From Candidatus Atribacteria bacterium (lineage in GTDB: Bacteria; Atribacterota; Phoenicimicrobiia; Phoenicimicrobiales; Stramentimicrobiaceae), in contig JAGYIZ010000019.1 of assembly GCA_018402425.1 (NCBI GenBank), positions 1-39,266 on the forward strand: DNA of 39,266 nucleotides. The letters run 5' to 3'. Below are positions 26,506 to 33,499 of the stretch, piece by piece; the first letter of the stretch is position 1, and each line of letters starts with the position of its first letter. The position numbers were made by a program, and so were the translations under genes. A model generated the notes under the pieces. The model had not been told where the DNA came from and searched no databases. It saw only the letters and a program-made list of their open reading frames with translations.

Positions 26506-27030
26506 TTATCCTTCAGACATATCGCCCCAAAAAATCTGAATCAGATCGCCAGCCGTGGCTACAGCAAACGATGTTACCGTATCGGCAGCCGTGATCCGCA
26601 TATTGGTTTTCCCAGCCATAGATTCAGGGAAACTTGAGACCGCCGCATTGAAGGAGCAAGCATCCATAATCACATCAGAAGTAGATGCTCCGGTAAGGGT
26701 AAGTTCTTCGGAGCCGGTATAAATAGTAGCTCCGCCGGAAGAAGGCTCAGTAGCATCCTTAACTTCTTTATCGACCTTGATCCATTCACCATCGCCATCA
26801 ACTTCTGTGATAATAAAAATCCGGTTGTTTTCTTCGTCATCCCAACCTGTCATTTTAATTACATCACCAGCAGTTTGCCCGGCAAAGGCATTTGCGCCAC
26901 TTGAAGTATCGGTAATTTTGCTGTTTTCAATTTTTATATCATCGTAACTATTAACCGTACCATGTGCAGCTTCGGCATTACCAGCAGAAGTTACTATATC
27001 CGCTCTAAATGTTTCAATCCAATTCTTCAT
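26506..27030 (-). CDS. Head-associated protein downstream of capsid
   Basis: The 174-aa protein follows the major capsid gene after 67 nt. DVIKMTGWDDEENNRIFIIT then DGDGEWIKVDKEV resembles the small beta-barrel of phage decoration and adaptor proteins. A related element occurs in the adaptor at 19.8-20.6 kb. The end block SFAVATAGDLIQIFWG also looks like a beta domain. A decoration or head-fibre role is likely by position. Confidence 0.5.
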   Translation of the reverse strand: MKNWIETFRADIVTSAGNAEAAHGTVNSYDDIKIENSKITDTSSGANAFAGQTAGDVIKMTGWDDEENNRIFIITEVDGDGEWIKVDKEVKDATEPSSGGATIYTGSEELTLTGASTSDVIMDACSFNAAVSSFPESMAGKTNMRITAADTVTSFAVATAGDLIQIFWGDMSEG

Positions 27031-27097
27031 TTTAATTTGTCTCCTTATTATAAATATTTATAATTTGGCAAGGTTTATTCAGCCTTGCCAAAGTTTA

Positions 27098-28009
27098 TTA
27101 CACATCAAGATTAGTGATTTTAACAGCGGCATCCGGCTCTTCCATAAGGGTATCAATTCTGCAAGTCATAACCACTACCAACATTCTCCTACGAATATCT
27201 TTCTCAGTTTCAATAGTAACATCCCTATGAAGACCAAGAATAATATTTTCAGGGAACGTAAACAGGATAGTATCACTCGGCATATTAGCGCAAGCCCGAA
27301 CCGGAACTCCCCAACCATAAAGACTGGGTCTTTCCGTATAGTAGGTATAACCCTGATCAGCCGTTACCTGGGAAAGTGCATCACGATACTCAATTTCATT
27401 ATGCTTGGACATATAAAATCTCATATCGGCCAGCCGTCCGAGGTACTTTTCAGGCATAGTCTGCATAGCCGCTTTCCATACGGTTTTATCAATGGCAGTT
27501 ATAGCAGAACCATCATAGGTATGGTCAGGAAGTTGCAAAGCCCCGTCCGTCAAAGCAAGAAAGGCATCACTGGAAGAAGTGTCAGCATTAATTACAAACT
27601 CTTCAAGATCAATAGCGGTTCTTCGCTGTGCCATCTGCATGAAGGTCTGTTGCAATGTGCCTCGTTCAATATTGTCTTCAAGCACATCATAAGGAATCTG
27701 AAGCTCACACATAATTTCGTTTACATCCAACTGAAGCTGATCGAAAGTAGGACGATAACGATCATCAGCCGGAAGTGTAGTACCAGCAGAAGGGGCGGCA
27801 CGCCACATTCTGGAGCCGAAATTTACTTTATCAATATTATATTTATCAGAAGGCATCTGTACCGTTCTAATCTCATTCAAGATAGTCGGCTCAGAGATTA
27901 CTCCACGATAAAATTCATCAGACTGAGTGGGGTTTAGCTTACCCCCATCACTTGTTAAATCGCTAACAGCGACATCCGCTTTTTCTATAATTTCTTTTAC
28001 GTTAGGCAT
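27098..28009 (-). CDS. Major capsid protein, HK97-like fold
   Basis: The 303-aa protein has a short N-terminal arm and conserved-looking blocks DVNEIMCELQIPYDVLEDNI, MQMAQRRTAIDLEEFVINAD, MPEKYLGRLADMRFYMSKHN and ENIILGLHRDVTIETEKDIR. The order of a long helix with an E-loop region, then a P-domain, then the I-x-x-G-x-x-R-x-x-x-x-E end is that of siphovirus capsid proteins. It lies downstream of the protease and scaffold genes, as expected. The frame is clean with a proper RBS (AGGAGAAATAAC upstream). Confidence 0.85.
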   Translation of the reverse strand: MPNVKEIIEKADVAVSDLTSDGGKLNPTQSDEFYRGVISEPTILNEIRTVQMPSDKYNIDKVNFGSRMWRAAPSAGTTLPADDRYRPTFDQLQLDVNEIMCELQIPYDVLEDNIERGTLQQTFMQMAQRRTAIDLEEFVINADTSSSDAFLALTDGALQLPDHTYDGSAITAIDKTVWKAAMQTMPEKYLGRLADMRFYMSKHNEIEYRDALSQVTADQGYTYYTERPSLYGWGVPVRACANMPSDTILFTFPENIILGLHRDVTIETEKDIRRRMLVVVMTCRIDTLMEEPDAAVKITNLDV

Positions 28010-28036
28010 TTTGTTATTTCTCCTTTAAAAATATGT

Positions 28037-29035
28037 TTATGCAAAAGTTACAAAACTTCTATTTGTTTTAATCGGTTTAAGGTGTTTCTTTTCGGCAGCC
28101 TTTTTCTCCTCAAGCTCGCTATTGCGCTTGCTTGAAGTATTTTTTAGCTTTTCCAACTCATCTTTCAGCTCTTTCAACTGCACTTCAAGTTCAGACTTCA
28201 AAGTGTAATCTTCAAACTGTTTATTAAGATTTTCATTAAGGCTCTTTTTCATAGTTTCAAATTCATCTTTAAAAGAATCCAAACCTTCAACAACCTTGAC
28301 TTGGGCTTTTTCCTCAGCGGAGGCTACAGCTTTTTCCTGGTACTCTTTGAATTTTTCTTCCAAATCTTCCGGTTTTTCTTCTTTTTCCGCTTTTTCTTCA
28401 ACAATAAAAAGCTCCTTGAGATTTTCTCCTTCAACTTTAACAGATTTAATATCCATTACATCTGTAGATTTAGAATTAGAAAGAACAACTTCCGTATATT
28501 TTCGGAAATTATCTACAGCAGAAAGAATAGCATTTCTGCGTTGTGCTGTAGTTCCTTCCGGCTGCCTCAAAGTACCAAAAATAATATCCAACATAGCCAT
28601 AGCAGCATCGCCAACCCCGTCCATAGTAGCATAATCCATTTCTTTCTCGATAGGCTCGACTTCTGATTTTTCAGCTTTTTCGGCTACGATACAATAAATT
28701 CCAGCTTCCTTATCTACAACCGCCAATGCCTTTGTTTCAAGATCAATATCTTCATCTTTAACTTGTTTATAAATTGTATGATCTTCCAAAGACTCTTCAT
28801 CCTTATTATCAAAAGAATATTCTTTTGAAAGTTCTGCCAGCTTTTCGTCCCCTACACTTTTGGGAACCAATAAGCTATAAATAACTTTATTCATGTTATC
28901 TCCTTTAACTTGTCCTTTAACTATTTTAAATGGTTGCTGATTAGCCGCATAATTAACAAGGCTAACAAACTCAATATCAGCATCTTTCATTAACATAATA
29001 TCATCTTCAATCAAGAATGACTTTACTTTTGCCAT
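28037..29035 (-). CDS. Capsid scaffold protein with XkdF-like N-terminal motif
   Basis: The 332-aa protein starts with a region like the second half of XkdF proteins (IEFVSLVNYAANQQPFKIVK, where VSLV-x-x-x-A-N is the conserved element). From about residue 205 it becomes a long coiled coil rich in Glu and Lys (KEEKPEDLEEKFKEYQEKAV, then LEVQLKELKDELEKLKN). A protease-linked N-terminus with a helical scaffold tail is a common plan of procapsid scaffolds. It starts 2 nt after the protease gene and 27 nt before the capsid gene. Confidence 0.7.
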   Translation of the reverse strand: MAKVKSFLIEDDIMLMKDADIEFVSLVNYAANQQPFKIVKGQVKGDNMNKVIYSLLVPKSVGDEKLAELSKEYSFDNKDEESLEDHTIYKQVKDEDIDLETKALAVVDKEAGIYCIVAEKAEKSEVEPIEKEMDYATMDGVGDAAMAMLDIIFGTLRQPEGTTAQRRNAILSAVDNFRKYTEVVLSNSKSTDVMDIKSVKVEGENLKELFIVEEKAEKEEKPEDLEEKFKEYQEKAVASAEEKAQVKVVEGLDSFKDEFETMKKSLNENLNKQFEDYTLKSELEVQLKELKDELEKLKNTSSKRNSELEEKKAAEKKHLKPIKTNRSFVTFA

Positions 29036-29037
29036 TA

Positions 29038-29769
29038 TTAGTTATCCTCGTTCAAATCTATTCTATGGGAATGGCTCAAAGCTTTATCTGTAGCCGTTCC
29101 GTATGTTATTGTATGCCTATGGTCGGTAGTGTGGTCTGTTTTACCGCCGATAATTTTTCCATGTTTATCACAATGTATTAGAAATTGATGTGTATGCTCA
29201 GGAATAACATCTTTATTTAAATTAGCTTCTGTAGTACCTGAAATCTCTTTAGCCACTTCCAATAAAGCCCTTGCGGGGTATTTATTTACTGTACCGCCGA
29301 AAGAGAACCCATTCAACTCACCATTTTCTACTTGCTTCCAAATCTCATCAGTGCATTTAACAGCCATCACCCAACTACCTTCAGGGAAGTTAGGGTCTTC
29401 TTTCTCAGTAATATATGTTTCAACTACCTGGCAACCGCTTTGCGCCCAATCATGTTGAATATCAATATTTTTTTCTTTTCTGGTAATAAGGAAATCCCAG
29501 GCTGCTTTTCTGACCCCTTCGGCTGTCATCGTTTCCCCATCACTATCTATATATCCCGGGGAATACACAATCCCTTTAACAACTTGATTCGGCTTGTCTT
29601 TCTTTTCAATTTTTACATAATGAGATTTCTTAGCATTATCCCATATAGAACTACAAACAGCCATTCGTTGTTTCTTATTTGGAAATTCCTTTTTCATTTG
29701 GTCATTAGACATACAACGCTCATCCCATTCATCACGATTTTCATTTTTTTTAGGTTCAGGTAATGGCAA
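29038..29769 (-). CDS. Prohead maturation protease, XkdF family, with His-rich tail
   Basis: The 243-aa protein starts at a TTG (29767-29769) behind GGAGAT at 9 nt. The first 45 residues (EWDERCMSNDQMKKEFPNKK, QRMAVCSSIWDNA) are the familiar leader of phage proteases. The XkdF-type serine protease part has IVYSPGYIDSDGETMT, DIQHDWAQSGCQVVETYI with His106, and GFSFGG with a candidate Ser156. The last 55 residues are His-rich (HTHQFLIHCDKHGKIIGGKT, DHTTDHRHTITYG, SHSHRIDL), a pattern that could bind metal. It is the first gene after the late promoter and terminator at 29.86-29.93 kb. Confidence 0.8.
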   Translation of the reverse strand: MPLPEPKKNENRDEWDERCMSNDQMKKEFPNKKQRMAVCSSIWDNAKKSHYVKIEKKDKPNQVVKGIVYSPGYIDSDGETMTAEGVRKAAWDFLITRKEKNIDIQHDWAQSGCQVVETYITEKEDPNFPEGSWVMAVKCTDEIWKQVENGELNGFSFGGTVNKYPARALLEVAKEISGTTEANLNKDVIPEHTHQFLIHCDKHGKIIGGKTDHTTDHRHTITYGTATDKALSHSHRIDLNEDN

Positions 29770-29788
29770 AACAGTAATATCTCCTATA

Positions 29789-29834
29789 TAGTATAAATTA
29801 CTAAATAAGAATGATTCCTATTTAGTATAAATTA
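29789..29834. promoter_or_regulatory. Nested direct and inverted repeats in late-operon leader
   Basis: TAGTATAAATTA at 29789-29800 is repeated at 29823-29834. Between them CTAAATAAGAAT and ATTCCTATTTAG (29801-29825) form an 11-of-12 inverted repeat. The array lies in the leader between the promoter and the protease RBS. It could be an operator or an RNA structure controlling late genes. Confidence 0.5.
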
Positions 29835-29861
29835 TTATTTAATAATTACTCTTAACTAAGA

Positions 29862-29890
29862 ACAATAACTATATAGGGATATAATGTCAA
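29862..29890 (-). promoter_or_regulatory. Late operon promoter
   Basis: On the minus strand TTGACA (29885-29890) is followed by a 17-nt spacer and TATTGT (29862-29867). It lies just after an intrinsic terminator and about 90 nt before the protease start. It is the only good promoter before the long head and tail operon. Confidence 0.55.
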
Positions 29891-29898
29891 GAAAAGGA

Positions 29899-29932
29899 AA
29901 AGCCCGAATCCTGACTAAAGGAAACGGGCTTT
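29899..29932 (-). terminator. Intrinsic terminator before the late operon
   Basis: AAAGCCCG (29899-29906) pairs with CGGGCTTT (29925-29932), loop 18 nt. On the minus strand a T-rich run (TTTTCCTTTTCTT) follows. It separates the early-type gene at 29.96 kb from the late promoter. Confidence 0.65.
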
Positions 29933-29958
29933 ATAATAAGGTATGAAAAAGGAAAGGT

Positions 29959-30282
29959 TTAAGCGGTTTGGGCTACCGAATTTGACTCTATTGAAACATT
30001 CTCTAAAACAAAGTTAAGGAAATTATCGGCTAACTCCATAGCATCAACTACGGAGCAAGCTATCGAATTATCCTTGGATATATAATGGACATTTTTACCT
30101 GGAAGCATTTTCTCACAAAAAACATCAACAAATTGTCTGTCTTCTTCACATAAAGTTCTTAACCATTTATCGGCAACATCAAATTTATCACTGGTATAAT
30201 AATTTTTTCTGTGATCTTTCCTCCAGCCAGCAACACGAAAATCCTGAAGTTCTCTTTTTCTGTCAGCCGAAGCGGTATTCAA
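29959..30282 (-). CDS. Unrecognised protein, about 107 aa, start uncertain
   Basis: A TTG at 30280-30282 gives 107 aa (NTASADRKRELQDFRVAGW, then YYTSDKFDVADKWLRTLCEE, then NVHYISKDNSIACSVVDAM). It has no clear SD in front of it. The same frame is open upstream to a TAG near 30452 (LYTTENCPIVKKAIDVLN among others) without any ATG or GTG, so the true start may be a rare codon or lie in another frame across an indel. The helical, Asp/Glu-rich product looks soluble. It is the last gene before the terminator at 29.9 kb and lies downstream of the palindrome region, so it may be controlled there. Confidence 0.5.
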   Translation of the reverse strand: MNTASADRKRELQDFRVAGWRKDHRKNYYTSDKFDVADKWLRTLCEEDRQFVDVFCEKMLPGKNVHYISKDNSIACSVVDAMELADNFLNFVLENVSIESNSVAQTA

Positions 30283-30324
30283 AACATCTATTGCTTTTTT
30301 AACAATAGGACAATTTTCCGTCGT

Positions 30325-30337
30325 GTATAAGATGCCC
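30325..30337. promoter_or_regulatory. Operator-like site 1 (diverged)
   Basis: The reverse complement GGGCATCTTATAC matches 11 of 13 bases of the palindrome at the other two sites. It is in the opposite orientation and flanked by CGTCG and CGACG arms. Confidence 0.4.
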
Positions 30338-30486
30338 GACGAAGATAAATTTTTCGATCCTACTATACTACACTTTTTAGAAATAGGGGAAAGAGAAATT
30401 TTTCGGAAGAAAAGAACATGAGCGATTACGATCGCTCGTAGTATTTGCGTTTTCTAGTTATTTCTTAGCTTAGTATTAGTATAGTC

Positions 30487-30499
30487 GGTATCTTATACC
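30487..30499. promoter_or_regulatory. Operator-like site 2, GGTATCTTATACC
   Basis: A perfect 5-3-5 palindrome, extended by flanks into a hairpin GTCGGTAT-CTT-ATACCCGAC (30484-30503) with one extra C. It lies about 50 bp downstream of site 3 in minus-strand terms. Confidence 0.5.
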
Positions 30500-30549
30500 C
30501 GACGGTCGGACGTAGAGGCTAAGCTAGTACTCTGGAGCACGACGCGTCG

Positions 30550-30580
30550 GGTATCTTATACCTCACGATTTTATTGTCAA
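30550..30580 (-). promoter_or_regulatory. Promoter overlapped by operator-like site 3
   Basis: On the minus strand TTGACA (30575-30580) precedes TAAGAT (30553-30558, spacer 16) or TATAAG (spacer 14). The palindrome GGTATAAGATACC (30550-30562) covers the whole -10 region, the usual place for a repressor site. The promoter would serve the gene at 29.96-30.28 kb. Confidence 0.45.
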
Positions 30581-30612
30581 TGAAATCCTGATATCATCAA
30601 TGTCTGCGCCTT

Positions 30613-30804
30613 TTAAGAATTGGTTTTGAACAAAACACTTTTCCCTTTATGATTTTTTGTTTTAGCTTTTGTAAATTTATTCATTCCTTCAGCCACATAC
30701 ATGAACAGCACCAAAGGATGATCGAGATTCAACTCATAGGTGTATATTTGCCGATTGTAAGCTAGCCCCCCTCTCCACCTATAAACAATTTCCAATTTAT
30801 CCAA
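30613..30804 (-). CDS. Unrecognised 63-aa basic protein
   Basis: Starts MDKLEIVYRWRGGLAYNRQI and ends with a Lys-rich tail (NKFTKAKTKNHKGKSVLFK). It may bind nucleic acid. It lies 33 nt after the 79-aa gene, in a small operon behind the helicase terminator. No family is recognised. Confidence 0.45.
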   Translation of the reverse strand: MDKLEIVYRWRGGLAYNRQIYTYELNLDHPLVLFMYVAEGMNKFTKAKTKNHKGKSVLFKTNS

Positions 30805-30837
30805 AAGTTCTTAAAATGATTTTTATGCTTTTAATAT

Positions 30838-31077
30838 TTATATTGTGCTCCTCATGCAGCTCCACAGCACTTTATAAAAATGATGTTTCTTCTTGTTTTC
30901 TCGACATTTTAAATCAAACCAGTATTTCAGTTGATATAAAACAGCGCAAGCATCGGAAGAACTATTTATTTTAAATTTTGGTTTGATTTGGGTGATATAG
31001 GTGTGTAAAAGTTTTATAGTTGCAGTGTTGGTCAGCCGGAAGCCGAAAGCAGCTTCCTCCAAAAAATTAGTGTCCAT
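30838..31077 (-). CDS. Unrecognised 79-aa protein
   Basis: The ATG at 31075-31077 follows GAAAGGAAAAG at good spacing. The protein is mostly helical (LEEAAFGFRLTNTATIKLLH, then AVLYQLKYWFDLKCRENKKK) and ends in a basic stretch. It is the first gene after the helicase terminator. The candidate small RNA at 31.16-31.26 kb is transcribed from the opposite strand in its leader. The function is unknown. Confidence 0.5.
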   Translation of the reverse strand: MDTNFLEEAAFGFRLTNTATIKLLHTYITQIKPKFKINSSSDACAVLYQLKYWFDLKCRENKKKHHFYKVLWSCMRSTI

Positions 31078-31122
31078 AAACTTTTCCTTTCAAAATATAA
31101 TTTGACTTTGATAATAAAGGCA

Positions 31123-31150
31123 TTGACACGACCTATTCATGTCTTATATT
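31123..31150 (+). promoter_or_regulatory. Plus-strand promoter
   Basis: TTGACA (31123-31128), a 16-nt spacer and TATATT (31145-31150). An inverted repeat TGTCTT-atatta-AAGACA covers the -10 and could be an operator. Confidence 0.5.
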
Positions 31151-31156
31151 AAAGAC

Positions 31157-31258
31157 AAGCACAGATGGTAAAATTTCAACGTCTGTCGTGTGCCTTTCGG
31201 AATATAATTTTTGTTGAACGACCTAGTAAAAAAGCCCCGATTAAGGGGCTTTTTTATT
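31157..31258 (+). ncRNA. Candidate small RNA, about 100 nt
   Basis: It lies between a good plus-strand promoter and an intrinsic terminator (31228-31255), with no reading frame of note. The 5' half can form a short hairpin (ACAGA with TCTGT). It is antisense to the leader of the 79-aa gene. There is no comparative evidence, so this is a prediction from signals only. Confidence 0.35.
31228..31255. terminator. Bidirectional intrinsic terminator
   Basis: AAAAAAGCCCC pairs with GGGGCTTTTTT around loop GATTAA. A T run follows on both strands. On the minus strand it ends the helicase transcript, and on the plus strand it would end the candidate small RNA. Confidence 0.85.
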
Positions 31259-31283
31259 TTGTACTGAACTTGGAGTTCAGGCT

Positions 31284-32579
31284 TTATATTTCATTTATGA
31301 AATCAGGGTCTTCAAAAGCCGGCTCGCTTTCACCATTTTGAGATACGACCCCTTTCTCTTTAATAGTAGTGGTTTTAAAATTTAATTCAATAACGATACT
31401 AATTGAATCCCCATCCCTACTTTTCTTGGTTTTAAGATGCCGATGTTGGATCGGCTTCATGGTATCTTTATCATCAATATTTACATATTCAAAGCTGAAA
31501 TAATTTGAGGCTGTTTGGTAAGCCGATTGTGTGCCCCTTGTCCCTTCCATTTTTCCTGGTTTTGACCTGTTGTATTGAGTGGTAGCTAATATTGGCAAAT
31601 CCCCATGAATAGCAAAGTCCTTTAACAAAAAATATATAGACTCGTCCTCTTTCCATGAATTGTTAAATCTTCGGCTAATATTTTTTAACAGGTAAATACC
31701 ATCAATATATAAAATATCCGGCTTATACTCTGAGCAGATACTTATCAGATTATTAATATCAGAATACATCCCTGAGGGCAATAATTTAAAATAATTGTCT
31801 TTATTTTCCAATAAGCTAATCGGCTCACATATTGTACGTAAGGCTTTTTGAACAGCGAAATAGGACAACTGCCCTTTCCTTAAAGCCCTATCCTTTAAAC
31901 CGGCTTGCATAGCCAATAAACGCCTAGCTACTTGTAATGTAGGCATTTCAGGGCTGATAAAGATAACATTAGCCCCTTGCTCACAAGCTGTTAAGGCGCT
32001 TCTTAATGTAATATAAGATTTACCTACCCCTGTTTCCCCTACTACTAGATTAAAGTCCCCTTTTTGGTTGCCGTAAGTCAATTCATCTAAGGAAGGAAAG
32101 CCAAAAGGTATCCCTGTTATTCCAGGATTGAGTTGTGTTTCATTATGTTTATTGATTACCTCTAATTGCTCTTGCTGAAGATCAACCAAGGTATAACCAA
32201 TATCTGTTTTATTGATTAAATCAGTATAATAATGTAATTTTTCAATAGCCGCATTTTCATTATTATTTTTAAGATTCTTTGCTATTTCCCCTTGAAGCCG
32301 GTTTAATAAATTAAACTTTCTGCGGTTGCGTAAATGACTTGCCCAATATTCTAAAGGCTCTGAAGGTAAACTATCAAATAAATTATATTTGTCAATCTCA
32401 ATTTCAACTGTTGATAGCTTTGGATAAGTTTTGTGTTTGTACCTAAAATTCTTTATGAAGATATAAGCTTGCTTCTCCTGCCCTTCAAAAAAATGTTCGT
32501 CTATACCATGTTCAATAAGTTCAGAAAAAGGGCTGTCATTTTCTATAACAGATTTTAAAATACCAAATCCAATACTCAT
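31284..32579 (-). CDS. DnaB-like replicative helicase
   Basis: The 431-aa protein has a short N-terminal helical domain (HFFEGQEKQAYIFIKNF) and a RecA-type C-terminal domain. GIPFGFPSLDELTYGNQKGD (about 155-174) leads into Walker A GETGVGKS (181-188) and FISPEMPTLQVARRLLAM, the H1a region of DnaB/Gp4-like helicases. Walker B ILYIDGIYL is at 289-297, and TTQYNRS, a sensor-like block, follows. It should unwind DNA at the fork. The start overlaps the 49-aa upstream gene (ATGA). The usual N-terminal DnaB domain is reduced, as in several phage helicases. Confidence 0.85.
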   Translation of the reverse strand: MSIGFGILKSVIENDSPFSELIEHGIDEHFFEGQEKQAYIFIKNFRYKHKTYPKLSTVEIEIDKYNLFDSLPSEPLEYWASHLRNRRKFNLLNRLQGEIAKNLKNNNENAAIEKLHYYTDLINKTDIGYTLVDLQQEQLEVINKHNETQLNPGITGIPFGFPSLDELTYGNQKGDFNLVVGETGVGKSYITLRSALTACEQGANVIFISPEMPTLQVARRLLAMQAGLKDRALRKGQLSYFAVQKALRTICEPISLLENKDNYFKLLPSGMYSDINNLISICSEYKPDILYIDGIYLLKNISRRFNNSWKEDESIYFLLKDFAIHGDLPILATTQYNRSKPGKMEGTRGTQSAYQTASNYFSFEYVNIDDKDTMKPIQHRHLKTKKSRDGDSISIVIELNFKTTTIKEKGVVSQNGESEPAFEDPDFINEI

Positions 32580-32725
32580 ATTTGCCCAAACTTATCAAGT
32601 AAATTATCAATATTTTCAGTATTTTCCAATTCTTTTTCTATTTCTTCTTTTGACAGCCCACTAACATCTGATATTATCTGTAATGTTTCCTCGTATTCTT
32701 TTTTAATATCCTCAAATTCCGGCAA
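32576..32725 (-). CDS. Small acidic protein coupled to the helicase
   Basis: A TTG at 32723-32725 follows AGGGGGT and opens PEFEDIKKEYEETLQIISDV, then SGLSKEEIEKELENTENI, ending FGQI with TGA overlapping the helicase ATG. The 49-aa product is a charged helix. The overlap suggests a partner of the helicase, such as a loader-like peptide, but there is no family match. Confidence 0.5.
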   Translation of the reverse strand: MPEFEDIKKEYEETLQIISDVSGLSKEEIEKELENTENIDNLLDKFGQI

Positions 32726-32727
32726 TA

Positions 32728-33078
32728 TTATATACCCCCTATTAACCTTAAATTTTCATCAATTATAAATATTGGCTTGCCGTTTTGATTAGCCAAGGCA
32801 ATATGATTTTGTAAATCTGTATCTTTTTTCCATTCTTCTAAAGCCAATACAAATACAATATCACACCTGATAACTAATTGAGATATAATAATTTGGTCAG
32901 TATGGGTAACAGCCAAAAATCCTTTTTCATCCAGTACAGCCAACACTTTATCAACTCTTTCTGATTGTTCTGCCTCAGCCCTTTTAACCTCGTCTGAGTA
33001 ATCCGGCTTATTTAATCCAATCTCTTTGCTTTTTGGCTTATACGGACTTGGTGTTGCTAAATAAATTAATGGTTTCAT
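32728..33078 (-). CDS. DUF1937-like / nucleoside deoxyribosyltransferase-like protein
   Basis: The 116-aa protein begins KPLIYLATPSPYKP and has VTHTDQIIISQLVIRCDIVF and VLALEEWKKDTDLQNHIALA, then NGKPIFIIDE. The YLATPY start, the C-D-x-x-x-V-L-x-L-x-x-W block and the H-x-x-x-A-x-x-x-G-K-P-I end are the layout of DUF1937, related to nucleoside 2-deoxyribosyltransferases. It may act in nucleotide salvage or base exchange. It starts next to the 139-aa gene in the helicase operon. Confidence 0.65.
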   Translation of the reverse strand: MKPLIYLATPSPYKPKSKEIGLNKPDYSDEVKRAEAEQSERVDKVLAVLDEKGFLAVTHTDQIIISQLVIRCDIVFVLALEEWKKDTDLQNHIALANQNGKPIFIIDENLRLIGGI

Positions 33079-33079
33079 A

Positions 33080-33499
33080 TCAATTCCTTTTTATAAAAAT
33101 AATTTTGGCATTTGATTTTTCATCCATAAACATAGGGAAGGCCTGATCTCCAAATACGTTCCCTAAATTTTTAATGGTTTCACATAATTGAGCTTTATTT
33201 GTTGTGGTTGAATTGCCGAATGTATCTGTTATGGTGGGCTTATTATTAGCCTTTCGATAACTGATAATATTGCCCATCGTTGTTTTTATCCTTCTAAGGT
33301 TATAATCAGTAGGGTCAACATAAGGGATTATTAACAACCCTATTTCCTTATATTTATAAACAGCAGTAGCAAATTCATAATCAAAAGGATTTAAAGAGAT
33401 TAAATCAACTATTTCAAAGCCCAACTCTGTCGTAAGAGTCCAGATAGCGGCTACCTGATGATATAATTCTATTATATAGGAAGGATTTTGGGACACCAA
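33080..33499 (-). CDS. Unrecognised 139-aa protein, N-terminus probably longer
   Basis: The GTG at 33497-33499 gives VSQNPSYIIELYHQVAAIWT and GLLIIPYVDPTDYNLRRIKT. The frame is open upstream (KLKFICKSLLGSRNFILL) to a ten-A run at 33548-33557 and then a stop, so the real start is probably beyond an indel in that run. The alpha/beta pattern with PTITDTFGNSTTTN suggests a nucleotide-related fold. No family is recognised. Confidence 0.45.
   Translation of the reverse strand: MVSQNPSYIIELYHQVAAIWTLTTELGFEIVDLISLNPFDYEFATAVYKYKEIGLLIIPYVDPTDYNLRRIKTTMGNIISYRKANNKPTITDTFGNSTTTNKAQLCETIKNLGNVFGDQAFPMFMDEKSNAKIIFIKRN

Larger units (their letters stand above)
30283..30612. promoter_or_regulatory. Palindrome-rich control region without a clear gene
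   Basis: This 330-bp stretch is richer in GC and in inverted repeats than its flanks. It holds two identical 13-bp palindromes GGTATCTTATACC (30487-30499 and 30550-30562) and an inverted partial third site (30325-30337). It also has CCGACGGTCGG (30499-30509), the hairpin GAGCGATTACGATCGCTC (30420-30437) and the arms TAGCTTAG (30466-30473) with CTAAGCTA (30519-30526). Such density suggests operators, an origin or a structured RNA. I see no tRNA. Confidence 0.5.

Noticed and set aside
27065-27937. A 290-codon open frame on the plus strand
   Set aside because: It is the antisense of the major capsid gene, with no RBS or promoter and no recognisable protein sequence.
30411-30443. A seven-codon plus-strand leader peptide (MSDYDRS) behind a GGAAG box
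   Set aside because: The whole frame is the palindrome GAGCGATTACGATCGCTC. No gene follows on that strand, so chance is more likely.
30300-30612. A tRNA or tmRNA in the structured region
   Set aside because: No cloverleaf with acceptor and T arms can be drawn. The hairpins are simple palindromes.
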